64,000 bases of DNA from Asterias amurensis (lineage: Eukaryota; Echinodermata; Asteroidea; Forcipulatida; Asteriidae): positions 8,630,501 to 8,694,500 of the forward strand of contig NC_092666.1 in NCBI RefSeq assembly GCF_032118995.1, given 5' to 3'. The notes under the pieces are model-generated. The model worked only from the letters and a program-made list of their open reading frames with translations. It had not been told where the DNA came from and did not search any database. Position numbers and translations under genes: made by a program. Positions 23,861 through 36,606 of the stretch are shown piece after piece. Numbering within the stretch: the first letter of the stretch is position 1; every line of letters begins with the position of its first letter.

Positions 23861-24617
23861 TGGCTTTTGACCAATGTTGATTACATACTCGACCCGACTG
23901 TCAAAGTAATTTGGATCGAAGTATTACCTTCAAAACGGTATTGCAGCCAGAAGACCGAACAACAATTTAAGTTATTAACTCGTTCAGTTTTTAGCAAAAT
24001 AAAACACCGAAAAATCATGTAAAGTTTTATTCTCAGACTGGCTCAATTGCCATGTTTTACTTCTACTGAGACATTTTTAACAAAAACGTACAATAATGTC
24101 ATTGAAACCTCATTTATTTATAAGGCCAAGGTCGTTTAGTACAATTTGATGCTCGATAGAAAGAGAAAAAATATCGATTTATATATCAGTGGATATCTCT
24201 ACATCTGTAATTGAACTAGTTTTTTAATAATTAACATGCTTCCCTATCAGAATGCTGTCAAAAATCGATGTATGATAAGCCACTGAGTTTTCACGCCAAT
24301 ACCTTTACGAGATCAATACAAACTCATGGCTCATCATCTGATTTCATTCTCCACATCATACATTTTGAAGTAAAATCTTCTGGTAGTAAACGTTTTTTGT
24401 AGCTTGTCCCTTTTTAATTCACAATGGATAAAAATAAGACAGAATAATACAAAACTTTAACTGACACTTTGTGCCCCCGTAAGGGGTTGTATGTGTTATT
24501 TATCCAACTTTTAACTTGAATGTCTGGTAACATGTTTGTACAGTTCTGTGGCTATGAACTAAAAGATTCGTTTTCACGTGGTCACTAGTCTGAAGAGGCT
24601 CCTAGCTTGAAACGTCA

Positions 24618-25170
24618 CTAAGGGAATCAATGTGTGGTGAAGAGGTTTTCAACTAGTGGTTTAATCCCAACGAGGCCTGGTTCTTGATAATTTTACCGAG
24701 ACGAAGTCGAGGTAAATTATAAAGAACCAGGCCTCGGTGGGTTTAAACCACTAGTTGAAAACCGATTCAACACACTTTGATTCCCATTCATAAATACCTT
24801 TTCGGTCAAAAACATCATCACTTTTTGGTCAAAAAGTAAACTTAATGCAAAAATTATAATTTTTAAATGATTTCTTTCAACACAACACCCCTCCAGCTAT
24901 GAAATGATAAAGCCCTCCGCCACCCTCGGGTAAACAACTCCTTATCAGGGAATGCTGTGCGCGTCGCGCGTATCGCGTGATGTGGCACAAGTATTTCAGC
25001 TTTTGCTCTCGACCAATAGGAATGAAGAAACTGTCTTATAAGAACAGGTGCAAGGTCGCGTGTCACGCCCATGAATTAACACTTGTTTACCGGTCATAAA
25101 CAAAGGTTTATACACACCCACGTGACGCGGTTTCCACCAATAGGAATAGCGAAACTGTCTGACGTATTTA
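24618..25170. repeat. About 560-bp dispersed repeat with a hairpin head, copy 1
   Basis: The first 170 bp fold back (GTTTTCAACTAGTGGTTTAA ... TTAAACCACTAGTTGAAAAC, with AACCAGGCCT in both arms). A non-inverted body follows, carrying CACAACACCCCTCCAGC and CACCAATAGGAATAGCGAAA. The whole recurs at 58750-59315. Confidence 0.88.
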
Positions 25171-25467
25171 TGAATACTAAATTATATGTTTAAAACGTCA
25201 ACATTTTTTAAAAACGAATCTTTTAATTCATGATCTTCAACAATCCAGTTTAATATATTTAATAATTTATGTGACTAGTTTAGGCTTTAGACTATAGTCT
25301 GTGTGCATGCGTGAAAGTAATTAATTAGCTTCCTGGGAAAAGCATATAACTCACAAAAACACATGGTTGCTTTCTGACCTACAAACTGCCATATCAAGAG
25401 ACAGATTGTGTATCAACATCATTATTTTGTTAACTAAGTTTATTGTAATTTTTTGTATTTTATACAG

Positions 25468-28400
25468 AAAGGTATCGAGCTAAGTAATGAGATACTTGAA
25501 AAGGAATCAAACACCGATCCGGAGAACAATCCTCAGGTAGGGAAGATGCTCTATGCAACTTGAAGATGCTCTGTGCAACTTGAAGATGCTCTATGCAACT
25601 TGAAGATGCTCTATGCAACTTGAAGATGCTCTATGCAACTTGAAGATGCTCTATGCAACTTGAAGATGCTCTATGCAACTTGAAGATGCTCTATGCAACT
25701 TGAAGATGCTTATGGCGGGTTTTGCATCTGAATCATAATGGACTTTATCAATCCCGTATTTTTCAGCACGTCTGGTTCATGCAGTCCACCTTTTCACAGA
25801 TTTACAAATAACTTACAGGGTTTACAGAAGGTAATGGTGAAAGACTTCTCTTGAAATAATATTGCATGAAATGCTTTACTTTTTGAGAAAACATTACAAC
25901 AATATCAATTCTCGATATCGAGAATTACGGATTTTTTTATACACATGTCATGACAGGCGAAACGTGCGGAAACATGGGTTGGTTTTCCCGTTATTTTCTC
26001 CCGACTCCGATGACCAATTGAGCTTAAATTTTCACAGGTTTGTTATTATTTTTATATATAAGTTGTGATACACGAAGTGTGGGCCTTGGACAATACTGTT
26101 TTACCGAAAGTGTCCATTGGCTTTAAAGGATATCCGTGTGTCGTATCATCACTGGTCTTCTTTATTGATGTTTAAGTGTCAACCCCCTCATCGATAAGCA
26201 CTAATCTTAGAAGCTCATCATAAAAAACTCTATTATTTGACTGGCTTTTATTTAGAAACTGACCCAACTATTCTGTTCATGCAGTTTTGTTTTATTAATG
26301 TAGAAGTGCTACCACTATATTCCTTCTTTTATCTCTCTCATTTTTCTCAAACTGAACAACCAACTGTTGTGTCTTTACCTTGATATTTATTTTGTTTCCA
26401 GGTTGATGGTTCAGAGGTCATCGAGGTCATGCAGTTTATGGACGAGTTACTACCATTGCTGTTAGGCAGTTTCGGTACCAACACTTCGGTTGTTTCACAC
26501 AAGAGCAGAAACATGGGTATGCATTTTGCTTATGTTTTTACTTAATGCTTTCCTTAAACTTAGGACAAAATAACGGTGTTGTACATGTTAGACTACTCTA
26601 TAACAACAATAGTGCTGAGGACACTTGTGAACGGTCGTAATTGTATTTTTTTTTTTTTTTTTCAAACTGAACAAATTTGTTTATCTTCTCAATTTTTGAG
26701 GTGTGAGGAAATAAATAACTAAATAAATTAAATTAATTTTCAACAATTTCATATCTTAGTCTGTGCAGATGAAGAATATAGAACAATCATCGAAATCCTA
26801 CAATCTAAATGTCCTGTCCTTTTTCGCATTTTCAAAGTATTCTATATGCATTGATTCAATGACGTGTCTGGCTTCCCGTTTTAGTTGTTGAAGCTCGGAC
26901 CTTCAGTGGACAGTGCGGTTCAATCAGCACTGCGTCAAGTAACGGATTACCCCATAACGTAGATCTCTGCCTGGATAATGAAAAGGGTAAGAATCTGGTT
27001 TTTACACCAAACTCGGCAAATCTGGACATTTTGAGTTCCGCATGGTACTGATGTTCATTACCCATTCGACATACGTCGTGCAAGCATCACAAATCATTTC
27101 TGGAGCTTAGAACCTGAGGTCTAAACATTGTTCAGAGTGAAACACTGTGTGGATTAACACACGTCTACACAATGGGTGCGTTAGTTTAGCTTCCCTGGGT
27201 CGACCCCGTTCTGCCCCGGTACGTTCGAACAGCTTTGACGTCATTCCAGGGGCTCACCCGGGTCAGCCCCCAGTGCCCTGCTTGTGGAGTGGGTCACTTG
27301 GGGGTGACCCGAGGTGCATGCCGTCACCACGAGAGGGCGAGTGCGATCGTTCGTTAGCTCTTGTCAGGGGCTCATCACACGAGTGAGCACTGCGGGGTCG
27401 ACCCAGGGAAGCTTATCGAACGCACCCAGTATTTCCACCAAAGTTGAAGAAGTTATGTTTCGCAGAACAAAGTGCACAGAACAAAGAATATCTACAAACG
27501 CGCCCTTGTTGGTTCTAACAATGGACCAAAACGGACCCACAAGGAAATTCTTTCAAATTCTTTGTTCAACCTGGACTCCAAATTCTTTAGAAAGGGGAAT
27601 AATAGAACAACGATAGAAGGACCCCACATACTGGATCCTTAAGGTTGTGTGTGGATGTTTGTGTGTGTCATCCGTTGAAACAAAGGGAACCGGGTGTTTT
27701 GGTGCTTCTTTGTATTTTGTATATAATTAATTGGAGACATCCCCAAACACTGGAAGAACAATGAGAACTTTTACATTTTTGGGAGTCGATAACGTGGGTC
27801 AGGGGTCAAAAGTGTTTCATAATATGGGTTCTACTGACAAAGATCTTGGCTGACCAGGATCTTCGGATTATGCCATCAAAACTGTACCGTTGACCCTAGG
27901 GTATAGGGGTCTGATGATTGGGACCTTTTAACTGAACCCAGGGATTAACAAAAAAATGGATTCAGCTTTTTATTTTTATTCGAAATTTTAAAGACTTTTG
28001 CAAAATAAAGTTTGATAAGGCCTTCCTTGAAATACTTAATTTTATTTACTTATTTCCTACAGGTGGGCGCTTGGGGATGGGTCTTTCGTGCGTTAGGGAC
28101 GTTAACATCATCTATCCGTTTGGCGCCAAAACGAATGAATCCTACATGCCGCTTGGGAGCTGTATCTTAACACTCAACGTCATCGGGGATGGAAGTGCGC
28201 CCTCTAAGTCAGAAAACCTGACGGCAACCATGACAATTGCTACGAGAAAGGTAAAAGATATGTTCTACCATTTAGTTTTTTTTTTATATTTAAAGTTATT
28301 TATTTTTGTTTTCTTCTTATTACCCTGCAACAAGCAAGGCGGGGTAGCGGAAAGGAACATTGTTGTGAACCGTTCGATCAAATTCAGCCATAACACATAG

Positions 28401-31400
28401 GTCTAACCCTCGACTAGTAAAGGCCCAAGCTTTGAGATAGTTTGGTCATCCATGGGGTTTACTTCACCAACAGGTCGCGTCGCCAACTAGTCGCCATGAC
28501 TTTGTTAAGTTTGCCGGAAACAGACTCCATTGGCATTCAACACCCCCCCCCCAAAAAAAAAAAAAACAAAAAAAAAACACACACACAAAAAAACACATAC
28601 ATAATTTCGCCTGTGAATGTTGTACGTACAGAGTTTCATACGTACAAAACTTCATAGATACAGTCTGCAGCTAATACAACGTATCAATCTATCACCAGGC
28701 TACAACAAAGTCTTTCTGAGTTGATATTACCTTGGGACCACCCCAACAGACTAAGATTTCTTTAAATTCAAAAATATAGCTCCTCTCTAAAACAGTTTAA
28801 GTATAATTTGAAGACACATCTTTATGTAAAATAACTTTAAGTTTTCATTGTATGCATTCATGTAGTTCTTTCTGTATTTTCTGTAATTTTTTTATTCAAT
28901 ATTTCTGGTTTCACTCTTTCACTTTTCAAAAGCACTTTGGGACTTAATTATAATTTAACGTTATATTAAAACTTTCATTATTATTATTATTATTATTATT
29001 AATTGAAATTGTTTTCCATTAGACGCATTGCCTTTTAGGAGCCTCGGATTTTAATTAATAAGGATGTAAAGTTTATATGTTACATTCATTTCGCAAGCCG
29101 GAATTGAAAAGAACAAAGAAAGTGTAAACAGGAAGGTACATTGGTAAATTTCATATAATTTAAATTTTACCTTTAATAATAAGTTCATGTTATTATTTTT
29201 GTTTTATTCTTTTAAATTGTGCAGATGGATACCACAAACGATGGGAGTCGCACTTGCTCATTTTGGACAGCAGCTACAAAGTAACTTACTTTTCAGTTAC
29301 ATTAATAATAATGTTAAAATAATATCGAAGTCTATAGCGCACGTTCCAAACAAGGTAATCAAAATTCCCTTTTTGGAATCTTTCCGATTATTTAAGGAAG
29401 CATTAACAGAGTTCGGTCGAAGGAAACACATAAACAGTGTTATAAGAGACGTTCAAAATCAGTGGTTTTTACTCTGGTACCATTTGAACCGTATCATGAC
29501 CCGTTTTATATAGCTGAATTTGCAAGGAATCAACATAAATTGTACAGGTAAAAGTAGTATTAAAATTAGATTTAGCTTGCTTCCAAAACTTTTAAGAGAG
29601 TGTCTCATCCGTATACAGTGACTCGGATGGCTATTGGTCAGATGAAGGATGTAAGAGGGCGTTTATGAATGACACTCACGTGACCTGCTCCTGTGATCAC
29701 CTGACTAATTTTGCGGTTCTTGTGCAGCTGTCACCGGCAAAACAGGTACATTTATATAAGTGTTTTCCTCTTTTTTAAGAACTTCATTGTTTTCCTAATA
29801 ACTGTTAATAGAACAAAACATTTTGTTTGATTGTTCTGATCCACTGCCTCCCAGAAAAAGTGTGAGGGGAAAAACACCTTGCAGTGCAACCCCTATAAGA
29901 TTTCCTGGAAAAAAAGAAAAGAAGATAAAAATAAAAAAATAAAAAAATTAATACAATAAATATGTATAAAAGTTTAAATGGCATTTAACGAGATTATTCT
30001 TTTCTTGATTTCTCCTTAGTCATTATCAGCGACTGACGTGAGGATTCTGGATAATCTGACACTAGCTGGCGGTATCATCTCAATTACATGTCTCTGCCTG
30101 ACGCTGACACTATATGCCTGTCTTAAGTAAGATTAAGATGATAATTATTATTATTCATTCGGCATAACAACAAGACCAATACAAAATGCAAGAATAGCAT
30201 CTTTATATCTTCTAAGTAATTGTATATAATTGTTCTAGCCATAACTGTTTATGTTTTTTATGGAGCTGTCCAACTTTGCCTATTGATGATGATTGAAGTT
30301 GGTTAAATTGAATTGAACTGAAATGAAGAATAGTAAGCCAATGACACATGACTGGAATTCAAAAAATAACTAAATAACTATGGGTGCGTTCGTTTAGCTT
30401 CCCCAGGTCGACCCCGGTGTGTGGCGTTTTTTTCCCCAGGACGAACGTGTGCAGATAATTACCCACGTTCGTCCTGGAAAAAACCCCGCCACACACCGGG
30501 GTCGACCCGGGGACGCTAATCGAACGCACCCATTGATGACTCGGAAGCCTTTAAGTCCAATGCCACTGGCTGGCTACATTAAAATATGTAAACAAATATA
30601 TACCAGAACGTCAAGATTACAAGAGACGATTGCAAATGTGTTCATTTCAGATGAAGACTCTTTTTAGGAAGACAAAGTTAAAATTATTGGTGATGTTCAA
30701 AAAAAATGATGGTGTGATAATTTTTCTATACTGAATGTCTTAATTTTTGTTGTTAATTTTTTTTTCTTTGAAGGGTTTTTAGAAACCAGACGATTATTAT
30801 TCACGGCAATTTAGCAGTCAGCATCCTTGTTTCCCAGATCATCTTCCTCACTGGTATCGACGTGAAAAACCAGGTAAATAATAACCTCACTTTTGTTTCC
30901 TTCTTACACAATGAGGAATTTTTCGGACTCTAGGTGGCAGCAGACTTACTAAGTTAAATCCATTGTTCTTAGTTATAGTGCACGTGCTCACAACAACGTA
31001 ATAATGAAAACTTTTAAGTCTGCTGCCAGCTAGAATTTCAAAGTCTACCAACATTGTTAGACAAGATTATCTACATGAATAATTTGTAAGTGGTCCAGTC
31101 AAAATACATAATTAGGCATGTAGGTGTTAAAAATTGTAATTAAACGATTTGTCCACAAAGACAACGTTTCAATCTTTTTACAAATTAGTTTGGGTAGGCC
31201 AGCGAGGCTAGGGCCTGCCGCATTTTTAGGTGATTGGCTCCACAAATGTGTAAAAATTACAAAGAAATGGGTCAAATCAGTTATGCATAATTGAAGCTTA
31301 AAATGCCAGGTTTTTACCGGGGGGGGGGGGGGGGGGCTAACATGTGACATTGCTGCAACACAACGAACCTTTCGTTGCTTTCTTTGAAGTCTGAAACGTG

Positions 31401-34400
31401 ACCTATTTTTTCACAGAATGTTGAGTTAATTAACAAGCTACAGGATGGAAACATCTGATTAAAAAAAATAACGATTATAAAAAGTCTTTTATCAAGAACT
31501 ATCTAACATGTTTGTGTCACAGGTTGCTTGCAAAGCCGTCGCAGCACTCTTGCATTATTTCCTCCTCTCGTCTTTCTCATGGATGATGCTAGAGGGCGCT
31601 AATCTCTACATGAAGGCGACCAGTGTTTTCCAAACAACAATTCACATGGGCATACTGTTTGTGATTGGATGGGGTAAGATAGGATGAAAGGTCTACATTC
31701 ACCTAAAGACGAGCAGAGTTTGTACTTTTCGAAACGTTAAGACCACAGCGGCTCTTTTCAGAGCTGACATATCCCTCAAAATAGACAACATAAATAGTTG
31801 TACCCGCAAGGTTACTGTTTAGATAGTTCGTTCTGTTAATCATCCATCCCCCACACAAAATGCTTTTACTTGCACAGTATGCGTATCTTTTTAGTCCTTG
31901 AGTGTCTGCACCTGCTAGTTAGCACCTCAACCAATGTGCGAGTATACTCCAGAGGAGGTTTCTGCACAGTATAGGAATATAGACCGTATCGCAAATACCA
32001 ATGCGCAAGCGCAGACTGTTGAATGAGGTGCATTGTGGTATATATATGGATCAAATTTGGATACCAGCAAGACCACAATGCACCTAAATTCCAAGCTTTA
32101 CGCGCGCGCCCCGGTATTTGCGAAAAGGTCTGAGATGAGATGACGAGTTACTTCTTATTCGTCTATATTCAAGCTCTAATCAAGCGAATGGTCATTTTAC
32201 ATACATATATCACGCCTACTTGCAAGGTCAAAAGTTCAAACTCTGAGAATTGCTTCCATTCCATTTTGGGCTACTCATAGACCTTTCCATTGTTGATTAA
32301 CGAACCGAGCTGGTTGGCATAGACGGCCGAATGATAGTAAAACATAAATCGTGTTAACAGATGTTTTAATCAAATTAAATATTTTCTGAAATTTTCAATG
32401 TAATAAAATAACTCAAATAAATGATTGAAAGTTATAAAGGGCGAACCTTTGAACTTTTAACCTTGACCCTTGAACACTAAGATCTCAAACAATTTTCAAG
32501 AACCCATTAATATAAGTATACATTGATAATTTACAACAAATGTTTTTACCAACACACGCCGAAAATACTTTTCGATTGACATAAAAATTATGTTTAACGT
32601 CTTAAAAAAATATTTTAAACTATGTGTCGTAGTTTTTCCACTTATCGTCGTTGGGATAACTCTTGCAGCCAAGTTCAGCTCCTACACATCCAGTCTAAGG
32701 TAGGTTTTTAACTTTTCATAATGGTTATGCCCTCACTTACTTCAATTATGGAAACGGTCAACAGAGTTGCAGTCTACTAAGAAATAAACCTTGCTCAGCT
32801 AGATTTCCAGCAACACTCTGAAATTTATCGGGTCATCTGACCCGGATTCCGGATCCCAGGGAATCTGACCCAGGGGACCCAGAAGTATGACCCGAATTCC
32901 GGATCCCAGGGAATCTGACCCATCAGGAAGGGACCCAGAAGTGGTAAAAAATAATAGGATTTTAGCTCAGATTATGCGTCAGCTTGACCCTACAGGTCAT
33001 TTTGACTGGATTTCGGGTCTACGGGCCGTCATACTGACACGTAAATGGGTCTTGTCCCCAAAGGACACGGGTCCGGGTCATGTCTGCAAATAGAAAAAAA
33101 AGAAAGAAAAAAAACCACTTGCTTCGGAGATGGCCTTTTTGTGGTAAAAGTAATTAAAATCGAATTATTGTTTACAATATTTTGCAGTTGCTGGCTCAAC
33201 AACCAAAACGGTGTCATCTGGGCCTTCGTAGCGCCAGTCATATTTGTCACTGCGGTAAGTGAAACCTTTTCCATTCTTTATGAAAAAAAAAATATATATC
33301 CATGAAACCATTTACCATTTAATGATCGGAACGTCACATCACCTTTATCAATGCATAAAAAATCATGACATAAATTTACCTTAGTGCTACACTACAAACC
33401 ATTCTGGTAGAATCTATCATTTTGAAGAACAAAACCAAACAATGCAAGATACAATAAAATGAAGGAAGAATCACTTTCAGAAACAGGAGAAATGGTCACG
33501 CATTGTAATAAACATAATAATAACTCTTTACACATTTGTTAAAAAGTTCCAATTGATAATTTCCCCCTTTTTTCCATTTTCAGTGCAATACCTGCGTGCT
33601 TGTTCGCGTCATCAGAGTATTCCTGTCACTTGAGGCACTGGCTAACAAATCAGATACCAAGAAGATAGTGTAAGTATATAATGTCTGAAATATAAGTACA
33701 CGCTCGATGTCTGAAACAGTTGGGGCGGCCGGACGCGCTAGAGGTCAAAAGATCGACTAATGCGGTCGTTCGGAACGAATCTGGAGGGCTTGGTTGCAGA
33801 CGTCGATCTTCAACGGCCGAACCTAATTTAAATGTTAGGTCAAGTTCGCCTGTCTGAAACAAAACATGTACTGGGTCGACCTAGCTGTCGCTCCTAATCT
33901 TGATTAGAGGCGCGCGGGTCTGGAACGGGTGTTAAATACTTGACTAAAAATGAGAAAAATAATCACTAAGGCAATCTTTGTTGCTATTTGTTTGTTGTAT
34001 TTTTTTTTTTTTTTCTTTTTTTTTTAGAGCTGGAGCCCGTGCAATTGTTCTTCTGACGCCACTTTTGGGGATCACGTGGTTGATCGGACTAATGAATATT
34101 AATGGATCTGTTGTTGTTCTCTCCTACGTCTTTGTTATCCTGAATTCATCTCAGGTTTGAATTCCACTCACTTCATTTCGTAATAAAAATGTTTAACTTT
34201 GAATAACCATTTTTGCGTAGTTCGACTAAGTATAAAATAAAAATTGTTTTTGCTTTTTTTAAAAGTTATTTATCTATTATAAGCTGATGTACTTTTTTGT
34301 TTAATCTTGGGCAGGGCGTGTGGATCTTCATACTCCACTGCGTTCTGAACGAAGAAGTAAGTTTTTTGTTTGTTTTTTGTTGTTTTTAATTATTTAATTT

Positions 34401-36606
34401 GTGAAGTTGTTTGATAGCTCAAAAGTACCTGGCTATCGGGACGCTGTTTTCCTGTTTACTTGGACAAAAGCTAGCCATGCACGTATTGGCACATACAGGG
34501 CATCAAAAGCAAGGCAATACAAAAGTGTTTTTATTGAACACACACCATTGACTAAACACACCTCATAACTGCAGCAACAATTAATGGATACTGGAATTAC
34601 AATGACATACCACCTCAAAAACAAAACTTAGGAGAAAATCCAGAGCTGGTATCACTCGTCTATTTGTCAACGTTTCTACCCCAGGCACTTTAGACAATCT
34701 TCTCAACTATTAAAGTCACCTGGAAATATATTTTTTTTTCTTCAAACAGTATGTTTCTGAACAATAAAATAATTCTTTTGAGTATTTGCTTTTAAAGGGA
34801 CACACCGGCCGAATTGGGCTATTTGGGCTACACAATAGACTAAGAAATGAATTCAGCAGTCTTCCAGGAATGAAGAAGAACAGTCCATTAAAAGAAATCA
34901 TCAAATTTGGCCGTTTTTGAGCATTTTAAATAAAAAACTTATGTCGCGTGAGTGTTCTAACCAAAAAGTGGTACAAACAATCACGTGACCTTCCGGACTA
35001 TAGTTTTACTTTCAGCCGTCTAAAAGTAACTTACTTAACCAAACTTAAATCTTTTTTTTACAAAATTATTTACGAATAATTGACGAAAAAGATCATGTAT
35101 TCAAATTATCGCTACAAAATATAAATAATGGTGAAAAATCTAACGTTAGATTCACATTCAAGGAGTCCGTGTAACGGAAGCTTGTTATATGGCAGCCTTG
35201 GTTTTTTAAAATCATTTTTCGCTAATTACGTGACATTTTGATGATCTTTTTTTTTATAGCAACCATCTATAAAAACATTATTTATGATTCTACACCCCTA
35301 AATTGCGTAAACGGTGAGCCGGTGTGTCCTTTTAAGGATTTATGTTTAAAAAAATAAAGTTGTGTGGAGGGTGACTCCGCCTACCCCTTTTGTGACGTCA
35401 ATCGAGGCAGACTTTGCCTCGATCGATTATCGTACACACGTACGCCTGCGTGCAAGTACATTCAAGTCCTAGTCGTGAGTTTTACGAGTCTTGTTCCGGC
35501 AATATCGACCAGGTGTAATGTTGCTGGATGCATCAAAACCAAAAAGATGTGGTTTGCAAAGTGGTGCGGTATGACGTCTATTCCAGCGCTGTGCAGCAAA
35601 CACTTCGAGCCGTCGTGCTTCGAGAATTCGCAATACACTACACACTTTGACATGAAGAGAAAAGTTCTTTTCTAAATTATGACGCCATCCAAACTTTTCC
35701 AGCTAGTGGGGAAGTCGAAGAAGGTACATGCAAGACGTAACGAACTTAAAGGAGCATTTGCCTTACGTGAAAAAATCAGGTATTGTTTTAACTTTGAGTG
35801 AATGTTTTTAACTTGTGCCAAGCGTCACTATCTTGTGTTGGCACTGCATGCGATTCATCGCGTCTCGATTGACGTCACAACAGCGCCCTCTAAATAACAT
35901 GAAAACTAATTTGTTTTATATCTTAGTTGTTTATTCACATTCCACTCATCAAAACACATATCTTAGTGACAAAAGCTTTATTTTGACAAAATACCACTTT
36001 AAGGTGACTTTAAGTTCATCTGGGAACCAACTCTTCCTCGTGGAAGAGATACGTTTCAAACGGTTTTCGTCAGCGATCTAGAAGTTTTGTTTTGTTCTTG
36101 TTTTTGTTGTATTTTCCTTGTTTTACATAATATTATAATTTGCTTCTTATCTTTGTTGACCCCAAATTATAAAGGTCGGCAAAGCGTTCAAGTTGAAGTG
36201 GGCGAAGCTCCGTAAACTCCATTCATGTAAGGTCAACCCGAACATAGACTCGTCAAGCAAGTCTGGTAGAGATTCACAGGCAAGAAATTCATCCAGGAAG
36301 AAAAGTGAGAGAAAAACAGTTAATTTTACACTCAGTGACCCAATCTCAAAAAGCTGCTTAATAACAGCAAAAGACGCCAACAAAGAAACAAGCAGGACAT
36401 TGTTTTATGACATTACTATGGTGGCCCCGAAGGGACATTACCCCATTCCGGAAAGCATCGCTATTTTTGTTATACTTTGCTACTTTTCTGTGCTTCAAAA
36501 GCAGCTCCGGTCCATAAAACTGAGTCACCCGTTATGTAAACATTTAACGTTATGTGATTCTTTCGTAATGATCATCAACATACAAATAGTTTGTATGTAC
36601 GTATGA
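25468..36606 (+). CDS. Adhesion G-protein-coupled receptor (GAIN/GPS + 7TM), 5' exons not found
   Basis: The exons join in phase: 25468-25536, 26402-26516, 26885-26986, 28063-28250, 29225-29280, 29619-29745, 30020-30126, 30774-30873, 31523-31673, 32633-32699, 33188-33254, 33584-33669, 34028-34154, 34315-34356, 36175-36606 (about 611 residues; the last end is uncertain). The early exons form the GAIN region. The GPS has [13 protein letters not shown] and [17 protein letters not shown], with autocleavage expected between HL and T, leaving TNFAVLV as tethered agonist. The 7TM part has family motifs [58 protein letters not shown] and [16 protein letters not shown]3's Cys (VACK) and ECL2's Cys (SCWL) can pair. 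The tail is basic and Ser-rich ([10 protein letters not shown]). Subfamily not settled; it resembles the ADGRL/ADGRE/ADGRD style. Alternative last exon: acceptor at 36944 (CATCTTCCAG), ending near 37000. It should act at the cell surface. Confidence 0.9.
25541..25717. repeat. 20-bp minisatellite beside a splice donor
   Basis: About 9 copies of GAAGATGCTCTATGCAACTT (one with CTGTG) begin 5 bases after the exon end (CAG/GTAGG at 25536). The array is almost identical throughout, so it expanded recently. Confidence 0.95.
25791..26126. repeat. TTAA-bordered MITE family 2, inverted and truncated copy
   Basis: The right end is complete (CGAAAGTGTCCATTGGCTTT then AA); the left end stops at CACAGATTTACAAATAAC. 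It lies in an aGPCR intron. Confidence 0.8.
27173..27428. repeat. MITE of the TGGGTGCGTTCG family, long variant
   Basis: The ends are TGGGTGCGTTAGTTTAGCTT and AAGCTTATCGAACGCACCCA, with GGGTCGACCC motifs inside each arm. The GC-rich core differs from the other two copies (21594-21749, 30381-30532). It lies in an aGPCR intron. Confidence 0.85.
27429..28062. other. aGPCR intron, nothing else seen
   Basis: AT-rich sequence with a short GTGTGTGT stretch near 27650. No exon-like signal. Confidence 0.5.
28690..29000 (+). pseudogene. Possible 3' tail of a non-LTR retrotransposon
   Basis: A stretch starting CTATCACCAGGCTACAACAA reads weakly like the end of a CR1-type ORF (APLSKT... then a KT-x-LF-like end). 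It finishes in a TTA/ATT microsatellite (28978-29000), as such tails often do. Too short to be sure. Confidence 0.35.
30381..30532. repeat. MITE of the TGGGTGCGTTCG family, short variant
   Basis: The ends are TGGGTGCGTTCGTTTAGCTT and GCTAATCGAACGCACCCA. The loop GTGTGCAGATAATTACCCAC is the exact reverse complement of the loop at about 21666-21685, so the two copies are inserted in opposite orientation. Confidence 0.88.
30924..31040. repeat. MITE of the CTAGGTGGCAGCAGACTT family
   Basis: The ends are CTAGGTGGCAGCAGACTTAC and AAGTCTGCTGCCAGCTAG. It lies in the aGPCR intron after TM2. Confidence 0.85.
31674..32632. other. aGPCR intron between TM4 exons, no element recognised
   Basis: A 250-bp segment (31870-32110) includes CACCTCAACCAATGTGCGAG and CGCGCGCGCC. 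No coding frame or clear repeat ends were seen. Confidence 0.45.
32830..32944. repeat. Short direct duplication rich in GACCC/GGGTC
   Basis: The core ATTCCGGATCCCAGGGAATC occurs twice about 52 bp apart (near 32843 and 32895), with GGGACCCAGAAGT after each. Inverted echoes (GGGTCCGGGTCAT) lie at 33065-33080, so the block may be part of a larger foldback. Confidence 0.7.
34790..35340. repeat. Inverted-terminal-repeat element (AAAGGGACACACCGGC) in an aGPCR intron
   Basis: The left end is TTTTAAAGGGACACACCGGC and the right end, inverted, is CCTTAAAAGGACACACCGGC. About 550 bp, AT-rich, non-coding, bordered by TTAA-like ends as in the other MITE families here. Confidence 0.75.
35490..35675 (+). 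pseudogene. THAP zinc-finger fragment with internal shortening
   Basis: The frame reads [20 protein letters not shown] then [17 protein letters not shown] domain has C-x(2-4)-C, about 35-53 residues, then C-x2-H with a following F and SCF. Here the two Cys are present (CNVAGC) and CSKHF/SCF is clear, but only about 20 residues lie between, so the middle is deleted. A stop follows 15 residues after SCF. It is either a remnant of a P-element-like or THAP host gene, or one exon of a split copy. It sits in the last aGPCR intron. Confidence 0.6.

Noticed and set aside
25538..25717. CRISPR-like array
   Set aside because: Direct tandem 20-bp units without spacers, in an intron of an animal gene; a minisatellite.
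29187..29513. 108-residue plus-strand ORF
   Set aside because: It overlaps the GPS exon in another frame and has no domain-like content; the GPS frame explains the region.
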